From Heliopora coerulea (Eukaryota; Cnidaria; Anthozoa; Scleralcyonacea; Helioporidae): a DNA stretch of 64,000 nt. Below, in pieces: positions 1-11,586 of this stretch (its first letter is position 1; every line of letters starts with the position of its first letter). The DNA lies in assembly GCA_030142905.1 (NCBI GenBank), contig JASJOG010000234.1, positions 401,001 to 465,000 on the forward strand, read 5' to 3'. The position numbers were made by a program, and so were the translations under genes. The notes below the pieces were generated by a model, which was not told the origin of the DNA, did not search any database, and saw nothing but the letters and a program-made list of their open reading frames with translations.

Positions 1-77
1 TACAATAAACACTTGTTGCCAGAGCATGGAGAATTTTCCTCTTCAAATTTGACACCTTAGATGACCTTTGGTTTTAG

Positions 78-3000
78 AGTGACAGTTTGGAAAGCAGTGA
101 TGACGCAGAAGAGTTTCGAAGAGTTTCAGGACGCAAAAAAATTCCGTCCTTAAGCAGCGAGGTTTGTCGTTTTAATTTGTATATTCACTTGCTTCTAAAC
201 GAAACTTTAGTGTATCAAGTGAAAGGAATGATTTCACTCACTAAGTCCTGTTACCTTTCTAGAACTCTCTTCCATCGGAAGGTAAGGCCATTTTGGAAAT
301 TGTTTATCTTTGCACTCATGCATGGGATTACTTGGTCATGAGAGTAATGTTAGTATTAGTTGGAACTGGTGATTGAGTTGTGATTTTTATTGAGCGGTTT
401 ACTCAAACAGCAGTCATCAGTCAAAGCAGATGAAAACCAGATGAGAGTTTCCAGAACTCTCCAAATGAATTACATGTTGAAGATATTTTTGCCATATGAG
501 CAACAGTCAACCACTCATTGACAATCTTGGGATTGGCGATTGTGAGTTTACATCTTTAGTCCGTTTACAAAACCTCTACCTGTTTCTGAAATACCAACTG
601 AGAATCTTGCCTTGCAATGCATTGAGGAACTACCTACCTGATTTTGACTTGCAAATTCAATTAACTTAGTCTGTTAGACAGTGTGTACTTGGACAGGGAA
701 TTTTAAGATCATTATACAAGGAAACAGTTAATGTGAAGTTGTTATGTCATTAAGTGTAACACTCCCATACCCTATCACCAAAGACCTGTAATAAAATTTG
801 TATTATAAAATGATTTTTTCACTTTAAAGGTCTAAGCCTGCTTGTATTTCAAACCTTCAATTAATGCAAGTTTGTTTTACATTAAAGATAATATAGAAAG
901 TGGCAGTGAAAATGTAGAATCAGAAAAGGGAAGCAATCTGCAGGAGAGTTTGCTAAATGAAATGCGAAAAAGTAAATTGCACAACAACAACGAACCAAGG
1001 AATACACAGGATAAGGTTGACCAGATTTCAGCAAACAAAAAGAAACAGAAAGAAGAACTAAGTGAGATGCAAGACAAAGCACAGGTAAATATTCTCAAAA
1101 TACCTGGCCTTGCTACACAGTTAGTAACTAACATAAGCATAAGTGAATCAATTTTTTATTATTCTGATGCAATGAAGAAATTATTTTATGTTCTGGAATA
1201 GGTCATAAGTAGAGGTGCCCGGATGTCAGCTGCCGATGTTCTGTCTTCAATTACCAACACTGAAACAGATTTTGAGGACAGCAATGAAAAGGTAATATAG
1301 ATATTGAATTATCTGCATGGGATACATACTGTCATATTTCTTGCATGCAGGGTCACTTTATGGCATTTCTAGATAGTTTTGCCTTGGCTTGCACCAACCA
1401 ACTTGTTTCCAATGACTTCCTTTCTTTATTCTATCTGGAGATTTCTGCCCATTTGTAGCTATAATATTAACCTGTAACTGACAGAATCTGTGTTCATTAT
1501 CTCTCATAACACCAATTAGCCAGACAATGCATCACCAATTAGCCTTTTGTGCTAGGTGAATTGACCCTTGAATAAATTTTTTCACTTAACTTGTCAAATG
1601 TTCTTTTGATCTTTGTGGAAAAGACAAGAAAACAAAAAAACAAACAAACAAAAAAAACTTGTTTAGTTAGTTTATTGTTTGTATTGTTCCTTTCATTTAG
1701 GAAGAATATTACCTCAAGATACAGTCAGTACATACTGAAAGCAAATCTGTAGAGGTGAGAGTGATATATCAGATAAGTCCATGTCAATATCTATCAGACA
1801 TAAGAAAACATTGTGTCAAAAGTCAGCAAAACATGATTTCCTTGTTAATGTCCCAAAACAGAACTGTCAAACGTTTGTCTCAATTCTTTTCTGTGCATAC
1901 TTTATGTGGAGGAGGTTCAGTTCATTAATTTTTTTTTTAAATGTATTTTGTTAACAGGGATATTTTCTATAGTAATTAAAGATAATGGTGCAATTGATGT
2001 TTATTCTGTTCCATAGTAAAACCAGTGTTTCTCAGTACAAACTGGTACTTTTTGATTGTTCTTGATTACAGGTTCCAGCAAAGGATTTGGAGGGAACATC
2101 TCCATCATCAGACACTGATTTACCTAAAATCCTTGGGGTAAGTTCACTCTGTCTAGGTTGATTGATTGATTCATTACTTGACTGATTGATTGATAGAACC
2201 ATGGTTACTAATTCAACCATGTACTGGTTGTTTTTCTATGCATATTTTTTAGAAAATTAGATTCAATAAAGCCTAACCTGGGCAGACAGACTTACAAGAT
2301 GTCTTGAACGTTAGCTGTCATAAAATACTACCTCTATAATGGCATAATTTTGTACATTTGCATGGGCTTGTCTGTGCAATGATTTTAGCCAGTGCACTTT
2401 TTTGATACACTGAACTCTAAAAATTGATATACGTTGTCCAAAGAGTAACAGCGTCTTCATTTGTTTCTATCAATAGTTTACTTTTTGCAAGTGCAAATGG
2501 ACGACGGGAATGCGTTTTCTATTTTAAAATTCACGTTGAAGTTGATCTTCGATATGTTTTGTTTGTTTTTTTTTTGTGTATAGGGATCGACGGTAGTTTT
2601 GAATGTAGGCGTTATGAAAAGCAAGGCCAGCATAGCGAGGCAAGGGTCAATGAAGGCAAGACGAAAGCCGACGGCAATGAGCAAAAAAAGCTGGACACCT
2701 GGCCTTTCTGAGGTTAACATGAGCGAGAAGGATGAGACGACAGCGCATGATGACGACGATAAAGAAAGGTGCGAACTGTTTCTATTAAAGTATGCGATAG
2801 AATAATGCCACCGACTTTCTAGAAATAGCGAAGAAATCATGTCCTGGCCAAATGAATGCAACATTACTGAATTCAACTTTGTTGAATGGTGTTGGACTGC
2901 GTGACCAAACGAATGCAATATGTTGTGCGGCGCAGACTCGAATTGTGGAGATTAGGGATCTAGGACGAACAACGATCCCGAATTTTAAGCCAAACTACTC

Positions 3001-6000
3001 GTTGCCCTTGCCTGAGAGACGACTTGCTGCGCGTGCTCGAGTGCAACAATGTTGAAGTGCGCGGCCAAACGAGTGCAACTGTTGTTGACACATGAGAACA
3101 GGAGAAATGTTGAACAATGTTGCATCAAATGTTTGATGGAAATCATACTTCGTTCAACATGATGCAACATGATGCAACATGGTGGCCAAACCAGTTCAAC
3201 ATGTTGCATTCAACAGTGTGGAACGATGTCGCATGAAATGTTTGATGGAAATCAAACTTCGTTCAACATCTTACAACATCTTACAACATAATACAACATG
3301 ATACAACATGATACAACATGGTGACCAAACAAGTTCAACATGCTGCATTCGACTGTGTTGAACAATGTTGAATTGCGATTTTGCATTTGTTTGGCCAGAG
3401 CTTAAAATAATGAAAAAATTCAGATCCTCAGTCAAAAACTTACCTCTACCCTTCCCTCAACATTTTCTATTCGCATTTGGGTCAGTTAGAAATTGGCCTT
3501 GACGATAGAAAGGGGGGCGAGTCCCCAGTCCCTCCGTGGTGCCGTCACTGGAGAAAAAGGTCGGTGGTCAAAAAGGCTGGTCTTTGTTGAAAATAGTCAA
3601 CATCTTGCTCTTTTTGTATTTTTCTCTCATACAAAGCCATAAATGTGACGAATAATATCGTTGGACCATCATTGTTGTTCATCAATAACTTGTGAGGTTT
3701 ATTAAGAATGCTGAAGATTTAGAAATTAGAAAAAACGATTGGACTGAAATAGTGGAGTCGATGCATTTGTTGCTACGCAAATGAGGCCTTAGAGCCGTAT
3801 GCTGTAGGTGCTGTAAAATCTCGGATCTCAGATTTCAGATATTCTGCTGTCTCACTGTCGTTATCATCGTTGTAATAAATACTCACTTGAGCATTTATTT
3901 AATGTTTTATTATGAGTAAAATTAAACAAAATACATTTAATGTCAACATAAACACTACATTACTCCCTCCATGTCTTCGCGCGTTCTTTACTGTATTGAT
4001 TGTCCACGTGGTCGACCCAGACCTCTGCTCTAACCTAAGCCCTTTACGATCGTCATTACTGATTATGTGGTGAGGAGATTGTTTGCTAACAGTCTAGTGC
4101 TTCTGCTTAAAGATTGAACTGAGCATATCCACTCGTGAAGTGATCGAGCCCTCTGAAATTTAAAATGTCAGACCTTGATTTTTTATAGTGAAATTTGGGT
4201 TACGTCGCGAGTGACCGGGGGAGAGAAATCAGTTGAAAAGTCCATCCACACATCCGACTCCTTTACACCCTCAGATTCGAGTTCCGAAGAAGAAAAAGAA
4301 GTCACCAAGCCGCCCCATTTACGTTCAGGGATCGCTCTTCCAGGTTTAGGTGATGCCCTGAAAATTCAAATGCAAAAGTCTGAACTTAAGGTGAGGATAC
4401 TCTCAATTAGTATTTTCATTGTATTTATTATATTTACTTTTTTGGTATGTTTATTTACTGAAGGACTGCCACCGTTACCCGCAAATAACTGCCAACAAGA
4501 AATGGTCTGCAGCTGTTGTTGCTGTTGTTGTTATTGTTGTTATTGTTGTTGATGTTGTTGTCAAAGTCGATGTTGTTGGTGGTGGTGTTGTTGTCGATAG
4601 TGATGATGATTTTCATTTTAAGGAAAATGGAAGTTTGATTTGTTGATTAAGTGTTTGTGTGACTGTTTGAATTTTACCTGTTCTTAAACCTGGTTAATTT
4701 TGATAAAATTCAAACAATTTTTGATGTTATTGATATTTTAGAAGTTGTTGTCGTTCATGATTATGTTGTTGTTGTTGTTGTTGTTATTCTAACAGTTGTA
4801 ATTGTGGGGCTGGTGGATGTTTCCTGATGTTGTGCCGTAACTCTTGTTTACGAACTATAATTAACCGTAATAATTTCTAACAACGAGTAAACGCCCTTGC
4901 TCTCAGCAGATAAGTCATATCGTGTTATTTTTTCCAAAACAGCGTCCGACCGCCTTGAATCTTGTTCAAACTGCAAAAGACTCGAAAGAAAACGAGGTTG
5001 CTAAAGAAGACAGGACGGAAATAGCTCCTTCTAAGCCGCAGTGGATGAAAGAAGTTGAAGAGCGGAAGAAAACCAGCAGATCACCCCGCAGAAAGCACAT
5101 GACATTATCTGGTCCCTGCTCAGAGCTAGACAAAGTTTTTGAAAAACGCCGGAATTTAAGGGCACTGGAAGGACTTGCAGCTGATGCGGACCAGAGCAGC
5201 CGTGACCAAGAAACGGTTGCCAGAGAGTCTCCTAGACCGAAGAGTTTCCCAGGGGATGACGTTGACCCTGAGTTAAACAAACTGTTAGAAAGACGGAGAA
5301 ACCTCACACCAGTGGAAGGAATTACAACGGATGAAGAACGAAGCGTTCAGGAGCCAGATCCAACGAACACGCATTCGTTTAAACCGAGAAATGTTCACCT
5401 GGTTGACCGTCAGTGTTCAGAGTTAGACAAGGTCTTTGAAAAGCGAAGTAACCTGAGACCTGTGGAAGGCGAAAGGACAGATGTGGAACAAGCGAGGCTG
5501 GAGGAACAGTCAATGGTCGCTCAGTCTGTTAAATCAACAAACTTCAATCTAGATGATCAAACCAAGTCGGGAATTGTCCGTGCAAGGATTCACGATGGCC
5601 ACTCAAAACTCGAGCCCCTGCAGATAAGTGCAACTAGTCAACTGAAAGTAGCAACACGTCAGACACATCACAAAGACACTTTTCCAGGCCAGGCGGACGC
5701 TAACCAAGCGACGGTCTTCCAAGCGGGTCAAGTTGCTGAGTTTGTGTTTGACGGGAAAGGTGCAGACCGGGCAATGCTGGGCTGTATTCCTCCAGCAAGC
5801 AGTCAGAAACCTATCGGCTATCCAGATGAAAGCGATGTCGACCACGTTGGAGAAGCAGTAACCAAAAGATATGACAGCCAACCGCGGTACGCTCGAGCGA
5901 TGAACCAGTCTAGATCAAACAAAGATATTTATCCCAACGAGTCGGCTGTGACAGCTGATTTTTCAGGTACAAGACATCTAGCTCCTGTTCGTTCGTTTAC

Positions 6001-9000
6001 CCAAGAAAGAACTCCCATTTATGTTGATCTGCATAGTCGTAGACCTGCAGCGCAGACTTTGTCATCCCCTAAAGGAAGTGCAACAAGCGTAAGGTATCTA
6101 CCCAGTGAACCTCAGTCAAACATGGAGACGTTACGTGAAAATCGTATGCCTGTTATTTCTTCTGAGTCATCCATTTCTGACACTCGTAGTTTCGTTGAAC
6201 AATTATCAATGAAACCTTTCTCGCATTACAATCATGATATATCTCAGGCTAAGTCTTCACGTCGTGTGCCATCGATGGATAACTCGGTAGAACGCGTTTC
6301 TTATGTTTCACCAGCGAATGAGCTACCAGAAAGAGTGCTGTATTCGGAAAGAACGTGTTACGAAGACATTGATTCTTATAAAACGTCTAGCAAATCGTTT
6401 CACAGGAATCAAAGACTCCCATCTAATTCAAATCCGAATCCGATCAACGCACCCCATCCCATCGAGGAAACTGATACCCTACCCGGGTCTCGTTCCTTTT
6501 CCCATTTGCCAAAACACCAGATACTGTCCAATAATCTCCCACCTTTAAACCCAAACAAGTCTCCACCTCCCGCTGCAAAATCGCCAGTATCAAAATCACC
6601 CGAAGTACTGAACTCGCAAACAGTTAGAAACCCTCAACAAAGACACAATGAAAGCATGCAAAGCAGAACTTTTAAGGAAAGCTTTGTGGTATCACCCACT
6701 CCTGACAAGCTAAGAAAAGTTACAAGTCCTGTAGGATCTCCTGCATTCCACTGTAACCGAAACTCTAACTCATTTGTGTCAGTTGAGAATGAAGTGTTCG
6801 CTAATCGAGTATTAGAAAATGGACAAACTAGAGTCAAAAGTCCTCTTGGGTCTTATTCATCTTCAGGGCAAAGCATCGACTTAGGCCGACAAAACCTGGA
6901 ACATCCTAAACCAGTTACGATCACCGTAAAGACAATGTCTAAAAGCGTTCAGCGTCTACCGCTCAAAGAGAATGAAACTTTAGATGTAGGAGGTAATATG
7001 TTGCCGCCGGTTGTTAACGGCAACATCCCAAGAAGAAATGAAGTGGGAAGATCGTTGAAAGGAAGATCAGGTACGTCACAACTACAGTAGTGCCCGGAAA
7101 ATAGTTTTGAGAGCTGTTTGTCCTAGACTCCAAGACAAGCAGTTTGTGTCATACGTAGTACATATGCATATGCATATACCTATACCCATACCCATATACG
7201 TATACCCATATACATATATGATCGAGCAATGAATATATGTACTGTGTATATAAACCATGTGTTCGCGGCGTAATGGATGTAGTAGCCCATGAAATAAACA
7301 GATCTATACTTAAATTATTGTTTCACATCACATGTATATATGTGCTAACTTCTTAGTCATGGAATGATGGTCTATGTTTGACAAATTTATTTGTGTGTAT
7401 TTGAAGGTCCCCAAAGTTCTGACTCTCCTGCTGTAGCACCGGGTGTACCAAAATGGAAACAAGAACTGATGGAAAAGAAACGTTTGCAGAGAGGAAAGCA
7501 GAACATGTCAGGACATATAGTACAGGAAAAAGGCAATATTAAACCAGAGCAATCGGGGGTAAGATTGAATATTTTGTCGTGGCGTTTTTCAGGTAATTCT
7601 TTTCCTCTGGTGATAAACGCTGAAAAGTAAGCAAATAGGTGACTGTGGTTGACAATGAAAACTTCTTGGTCACAATCCTTTCTGCTCTTCAAAACTGACG
7701 CGAAAAAATTCCGTGTTTATGACATCGACGTATTCAGCGATTTACATCAGCAGAACTGTCTGCTGATTGTTGTTCCATTAGTCAATGAGAGAGTTCTTCC
7801 GAGACGTTTCCGTAAGGCTGTCATCCTAACAAAATGTGGTTGGGATTTCCACCACTGTTGCACTTTTCTACCTGGCGTAACAAGGTAGTTGTGCTTCTGC
7901 TGGTTCCAAACACAAACGGGGACTGTATCTTTCAGTAAGTATGGAAACGTTCAATCACAACTCTTCTTAAATTCTTTTATTGCAATTACATATCTACATC
8001 CACGATTATCAACTGACTCTAAAGTTACAAGACTTCACTTTTTTTTCTTTTGGCTTCGCCCGGAAGCTCCACCTCACATTGTGCTTTGTTCTCTTGACGT
8101 AAACAACATGCTATAGTCCTGTTAGATTACAAGCCCTGAATAAAGCATCGTCAACAATTAAGACTGCAGCTAAATTATTAGAGTTTAAAGTCCAACAATA
8201 AAGTAATTCAATAATAGTCTTGATTACTCTACAATCAACTAAACAGAATATTTACAAAATATTCGACAACCACAGACCTGACCGGTTTTTAGCAAAAATC
8301 CATTGCGAATGATTTGTGCCGCTTATTTTATCCTGCTGGGAAATACACGAACCATGCAAGATGTAAACACTGCTCATTTGTAATGAGCAATGTTTACATC
8401 TTGTTTACAAAGGTAGCGAGCGCTTAGAACCGTAATTTCAATCAGCAACTGATTACCAACTGGATGCCGCCATGTCGGGCTAGTTGGAGGAAAAGATTTA
8501 GCAAGTGTGCAGGGGGGACTATAGAATCGGTTCTAGGACGTTTGCATCCCCAGCTGATGGTGACAGTTTAGGAAATTACGGCGTCTAGTCGGTTACCAAA
8601 TTGTGGCCCCAGCGCCTACCTAGTTTCATTTAACTCCTGGGCCTGGTTGTTCAGAAGGCGATTAGATTAATCAAGGGTTAGCGAACATTTTCTGGTCAGC
8701 TTTCCGATCACGCTGCTGAAAAAAGTTGGATTTTTCTTCCACAGATTTCGGGTATATACAAAGGGGTTTTAAACAATGAAATCTGAGCTTGATTTTTCAA
8801 CCAAAATAAAACCAAAACAACAGACAAGCTGGTAATTTTAGAGTGGCGCTAATCGTGCTTCGAACAACCGGTTCCTTGAGTGTTTTCGACGAAGAGGAAA
8901 ATTTTTTTATCATTGGATCTTATGAATGTTTTATTTATTTGTTTATTTATTTATTTATTTAATAATATTTGGGTATGGTAGCCCATCAACCATCCTGGCT

Positions 9001-11586
9001 AATTCCAGTAATATTATTTAAAATAAAAAGGTTGCTTTTCATGGGCTGTGTTGAATAAAAGTAATAGAGAAAATATGAATGAATAAACTAACTAATTCAC
9101 TTCTTGACTAACGTACTGGTATATATTTGATAAATTGTGTAGAATGACATGGCAGAGTGGCAGAGACGCCTGAAAGGAATAAGGAAAAGTTGGAGTGAGC
9201 ACGAGGACTCACGGAAAAACAACAAAGATAACGTTAAGGAGGAAAGCAAATCAGACGAAGATAGTAAAGGCGAGAGAAAACTTCCCGCCTTCTTGAAGGA
9301 ATATAAGGCGCAGAAGAGGAAGAAGACTGTCAAAGGTAAAGTCCAAGCATAGTGGCTCTTCACATATGGTAAAACTGAGTGCGCCGTTCATGTTTTATCA
9401 TTTTCATCAAAGTGGCTTTAGTGGAACTATAAAATAAATATTTAAGTTCAAACGATCAGGTATAGCGGTCGAACGTACCCCGGCTGGTAGTTCGTAGGTG
9501 TGGTTGTTTGACATTTGTGTGCATCACCCTTCCCCATCAGATCAATCTTAGTTCGCCGCCGACGCAGTCGTCCCTTTCGTAAACGGTCTTCGCCTTCCCA
9601 AAAGGTCTTTGCCATCCTAATGTTCTCGCCTTCCCCAAGTGTACCCTCCGCACCCTGACTCCACCAAGTGCCCTAGAGAAACAACTCAAAATCTTTCAGG
9701 TAAAAAGTTAAAATGTTGATAGCTGCCGTAACTGATCTCAAAGAATTCCAACGTTTCGAGCACAGGCCTTTGTTAGAGAAAGAAACGCGTTTGTGTTCTG
9801 TTTCCCCGCCTCGCTTATACCCTAACTCGACCCGCTTGTCGCTTCATAACACTAGTTTTAACATTTTGACTGTACGAAAGCTCGAAGAAAATCAAACACT
9901 GCAGAGTAAAATAACACTTTGAGAGCAAATAAAATAAAATAAATAAAAACTCAATTTCACAGCGGATTCGAACCCCCTTGGTACCGATCGCTATTCGTAC
10001 TAACCACTTCACTAGGCTGGTAGCTCAGTTGACCCTGCTCAAAATTGGGAATTTATCAAACATCTCGTCATTCAGTAAGGGTTCTCAGGGCACTTGGGAA
10101 ACCCGAAAACATTAGGATGGAAAATACTGTTCACGAAAGGGAAAATGGCGCTGCTGACGCAGTGTGGAGGCGGACTAGAACTGCTGTCAGCAACATTGTG
10201 CAGATGTTTATAATTATGCATCGGGGATCAAAATGCGGGCAAACGCCTTGTAGGGCCAAGAGCCATTGCAAGCTGACAATTTAAATAAATATACTGTACA
10301 ACATCAATATAAAATAAGCATCTGGCAGAACTCGAGATATCTGTTAAAACAAGACACAAAGGCGATACTTCCACTTTATTTCAAAGAGTTCTTAAGACAA
10401 ACTGGCTTCATTTTATGATCTATTTGTGAGCCGCAGCCATGTCAAGAAAAGTGTCCTTAACGTATAATATCTAAAGTATATTTATATTTTTTTGCACCAC
10501 AGTAACAGTAACAGCTACATCAACGCCTAGTCAGCAGGACGCGGAAAGAGTAAATCTAAATGAGGGTAAGCAGAAATGACTAAATGCCATAATTCATTCT
10601 GCGACAGCTAAGCTAACCTGGGACCAACTATCACTAAAGATCGGACTGGAGCTTAAAATTAAGGTGGGGCTCGATACAGTATCGATAGAAGTTGAAGAAG
10701 GCAAGGGCAATCCTGTATTTTAGCGTCGGATTGGATTTGGGAAATAAAATAGCGTCGGATTCATTTTAATAGCGCCGGATTCATTTTAATAGCGCCGGAT
10801 TCATTTTAAAGGGTTAGGGATTCGGTTAGGTTAGGGTTAAGAGTATATGTTTTAATCCAACGCTCTTCATAAAATGAATCCGACGCTATTTTATTTCCCT
10901 AATCTAATCCGACGCTAAAATACAGGATTGCCGAAGGCAAGTTTGACTTCAGGAAGTTGCGAATACACATTGTTCGAACAGGAACGAAACATGTGAATGG
11001 GGAGAAAAAGTATTTTTGGTATCAAAGAAGAGTCTCTAAAGAGAGCGATCCACGTATTCTAAAGTGATCCCAAAAATCTATTATTTGATTTACTAATTCA
11101 TACATTTATATGCACTATATTTGGGAAGTTAAAGAACGGAGTTTTAACGTTGGGAAGTGGTCGATATCTTGAATGAGAGCGTAGTATATTGATTGTAATT
11201 CTAGATTTGATATTTATATATGTTTTTATGATTTCCTTATTCATGTTTTTTATATAATGTAACCATTGATACATTTAATAATTCTTGGGTAGCTGGTGAA
11301 TGTGCTGACAGATGAATAGGTATCATAGATTGATCGATTTATCATTCTGAAATTGGTTTTCCCAATTTTCGCGAGCCGTCCCAAGTTTCACTTTCTTTCA
11401 TGCAAATAGAAGAGTTTCGTGCAAACTATGGATTAACTGGAGTAAAGCAAAGGATTTTTAATCTTATTAATAAGACTTTTTCAAGGACAAAACTAAGGCG
11501 AGTTTTATGAATTTTGAAAGACTCATCCGTTGTCTTTTTTAGATCAGGGGTCATCAAGCAATCACGAAAGGGGAACCTACGTTTAA
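78..11586 (+). CDS. Uncharacterised large disordered charged protein, 5'-partial
   Basis: Thirteen exons join in one frame: 78-161, 263-281, 888-1084, 1202-1291, 1701-1754, 2072-2137, 2584-2768, 4189-4390, 4943-7070, 7407-7558, 9143-9335, 10503-10565 and 11543-11586 (stop TAA). They give 1158 residues; the start lies upstream of the window. The product is rich in Ser, Lys, Glu and Arg, with no signal peptide or membrane segment. The 2.1-kb exon 4943-7070 encodes three related segments of about 49-50 aa (around 5117, 5264 and 5414), each with a core like ELDKVFEKRRNLR followed by a V/L-E-G motif. Trp-basic motifs recur: PQWMKEVEERKK near 5035, PKWKQELMEKKR in exon 7407-7558 and AEWQRRLKGIRKSW in exon 9143-9335. 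From memory these resemble the P-x-W-K motifs of the actin- and PP1-linked phostensin/taperin proteins. A cytoskeletal role is therefore possible but unproven. Exon phases are internally consistent, so I trust the structure more than any function. Confidence 0.72.
263..281 (+). other. 19-nt microexon of the left-hand gene
   Basis: The sequence between a polypyrimidine-AG acceptor (ttacctttctag) and a strong donor (gtaagg) is only 19 nt. The preceding exon ends in phase 0 and the next exon at 888 needs one leading base. Nineteen bases (six codons plus one) bridge exactly that phase change, coding NSLPSE plus the first base of an Asp codon. Skipping it would shift the frame. Confidence 0.65.
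2157..2196. repeat. GATT-type microsatellite
   Basis: Imperfect runs of TTGATTGATTGATT lie just inside an intron of the left-hand gene, 20 bases after the exon that ends at 2137. Confidence 0.7.
2844..3398. mobile_element. Non-autonomous inverted-repeat element (about 555 bp)
   Basis: The left end begins CTGGCCAAATGAATGCAAC. The right end is its imperfect reverse complement (TTTGCATTTGTTTGGCCAG). Inside are many degenerate copies of the end motif (GGCCAAAC followed by GTTCAACATG-like stretches) in both orientations, including tandem CAACATGATG and CAACATGATACAACAT runs near 3155-3320. No coding capacity is seen. It sits in the intron 2769-4188. It is probably a MITE-like element built from subterminal repeats. 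I could not define a target-site duplication. Confidence 0.6.
3399..4188. other. Intron remainder without recognisable features
   Basis: AT-rich intron sequence of the left-hand gene between the inverted-repeat element and the exon at 4189. I see no coding potential or repeat here. Confidence 0.5.
4507..4605. repeat. TTG/GTT trinucleotide microsatellite
   Basis: Imperfect TGTTGTTGCTGTTGTTGTTATTG runs lie in the intron 4391-4942. A second purer (TTG)n tract lies at about 4762-4786. Confidence 0.8.
4762..4786. repeat. (TTG)n microsatellite
   Basis: A short pure run of TTG units in the same intron as the longer imperfect tract upstream. Confidence 0.8.
7155..7225. repeat. TATACCCA/CATATG low-complexity tract
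   Basis: Alternating CATATG, TATACCCATA and ATATACATATAT motifs shortly after the donor at 7071, within the intron 7071-7406. Confidence 0.65.
8357..8403. repeat. Near-perfect palindrome with 5-nt loop
   Basis: Two 21-nt arms (8357-8377 and 8383-8403) are reverse complements except for one position, separated by TTGTA. The right arm ends TGTTTACATCTTG. It lies in an intron of the left-hand gene. It could be a fold-back repeat or the core of a small inverted-repeat transposon. Confidence 0.75.
8640..8871. mobile_element. MITE-like element with GGTTGTTC ends
   Basis: The left end (GGCCTGGTTGTTCAGAAGG, then CGATTAG) is the imperfect inverse of the right end (CTAATCGTGCTTCGAACAACCGG). The pair encloses about 230 bp with no ORF. 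Its location in the intron 7559-9142 and its size fit a non-autonomous DNA transposon. Confidence 0.5.
8929..8962. repeat. TTTA tetranucleotide microsatellite
   Basis: A run of TTTATTTA units interrupted once by TTTG, within the intron 7559-9142. Confidence 0.8.
9928..10030 (-). mobile_element. tRNA-derived SINE fragment
   Basis: Read on the minus strand, TAGTGAAGTGGTTAGTACG fits an RNA polymerase III A box. It is followed about 25 nt later by GGTTCGAATCC (9964-9974), a consensus B box. An AT-rich stretch (AAATAAAATAAATAAA on plus) lies where a SINE tail would be. It is in the intron before the exon at 10503. The spacing is tRNA-like, but the flanking arms do not pair as a functional tRNA would. 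Confidence 0.5.
10706..10932. mobile_element. Fold-back MITE with 9-bp target duplication
   Basis: Terminal inverted repeats start GGCAATCCTGTATTTTAGCG and extend past TCGGATT. The element is flanked on both sides by an exact GAAGGCAAG (10697-10705 and 10933-10941), giving a 9-bp target-site duplication. Internally there are three direct repeats of ATAGCG(T/C)CGGATTCATTTT (about 10750-10808) and a GGGTTAGGG-rich centre (10809-10840). There is no ORF. A 9-bp duplication is typical of Mutator-like elements, but the family is not certain. Confidence 0.8.

Noticed and set aside
9928..10030. Functional tRNA gene on the minus strand
   Set aside because: A and B boxes are present, but I could not pair acceptor or anticodon arms. 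A SINE head is more likely.
9713..10284. Short open frames near the SINE fragment
   Set aside because: They have no splice signals in phase with the neighbouring exons and overlap tRNA-derived repeat sequence.
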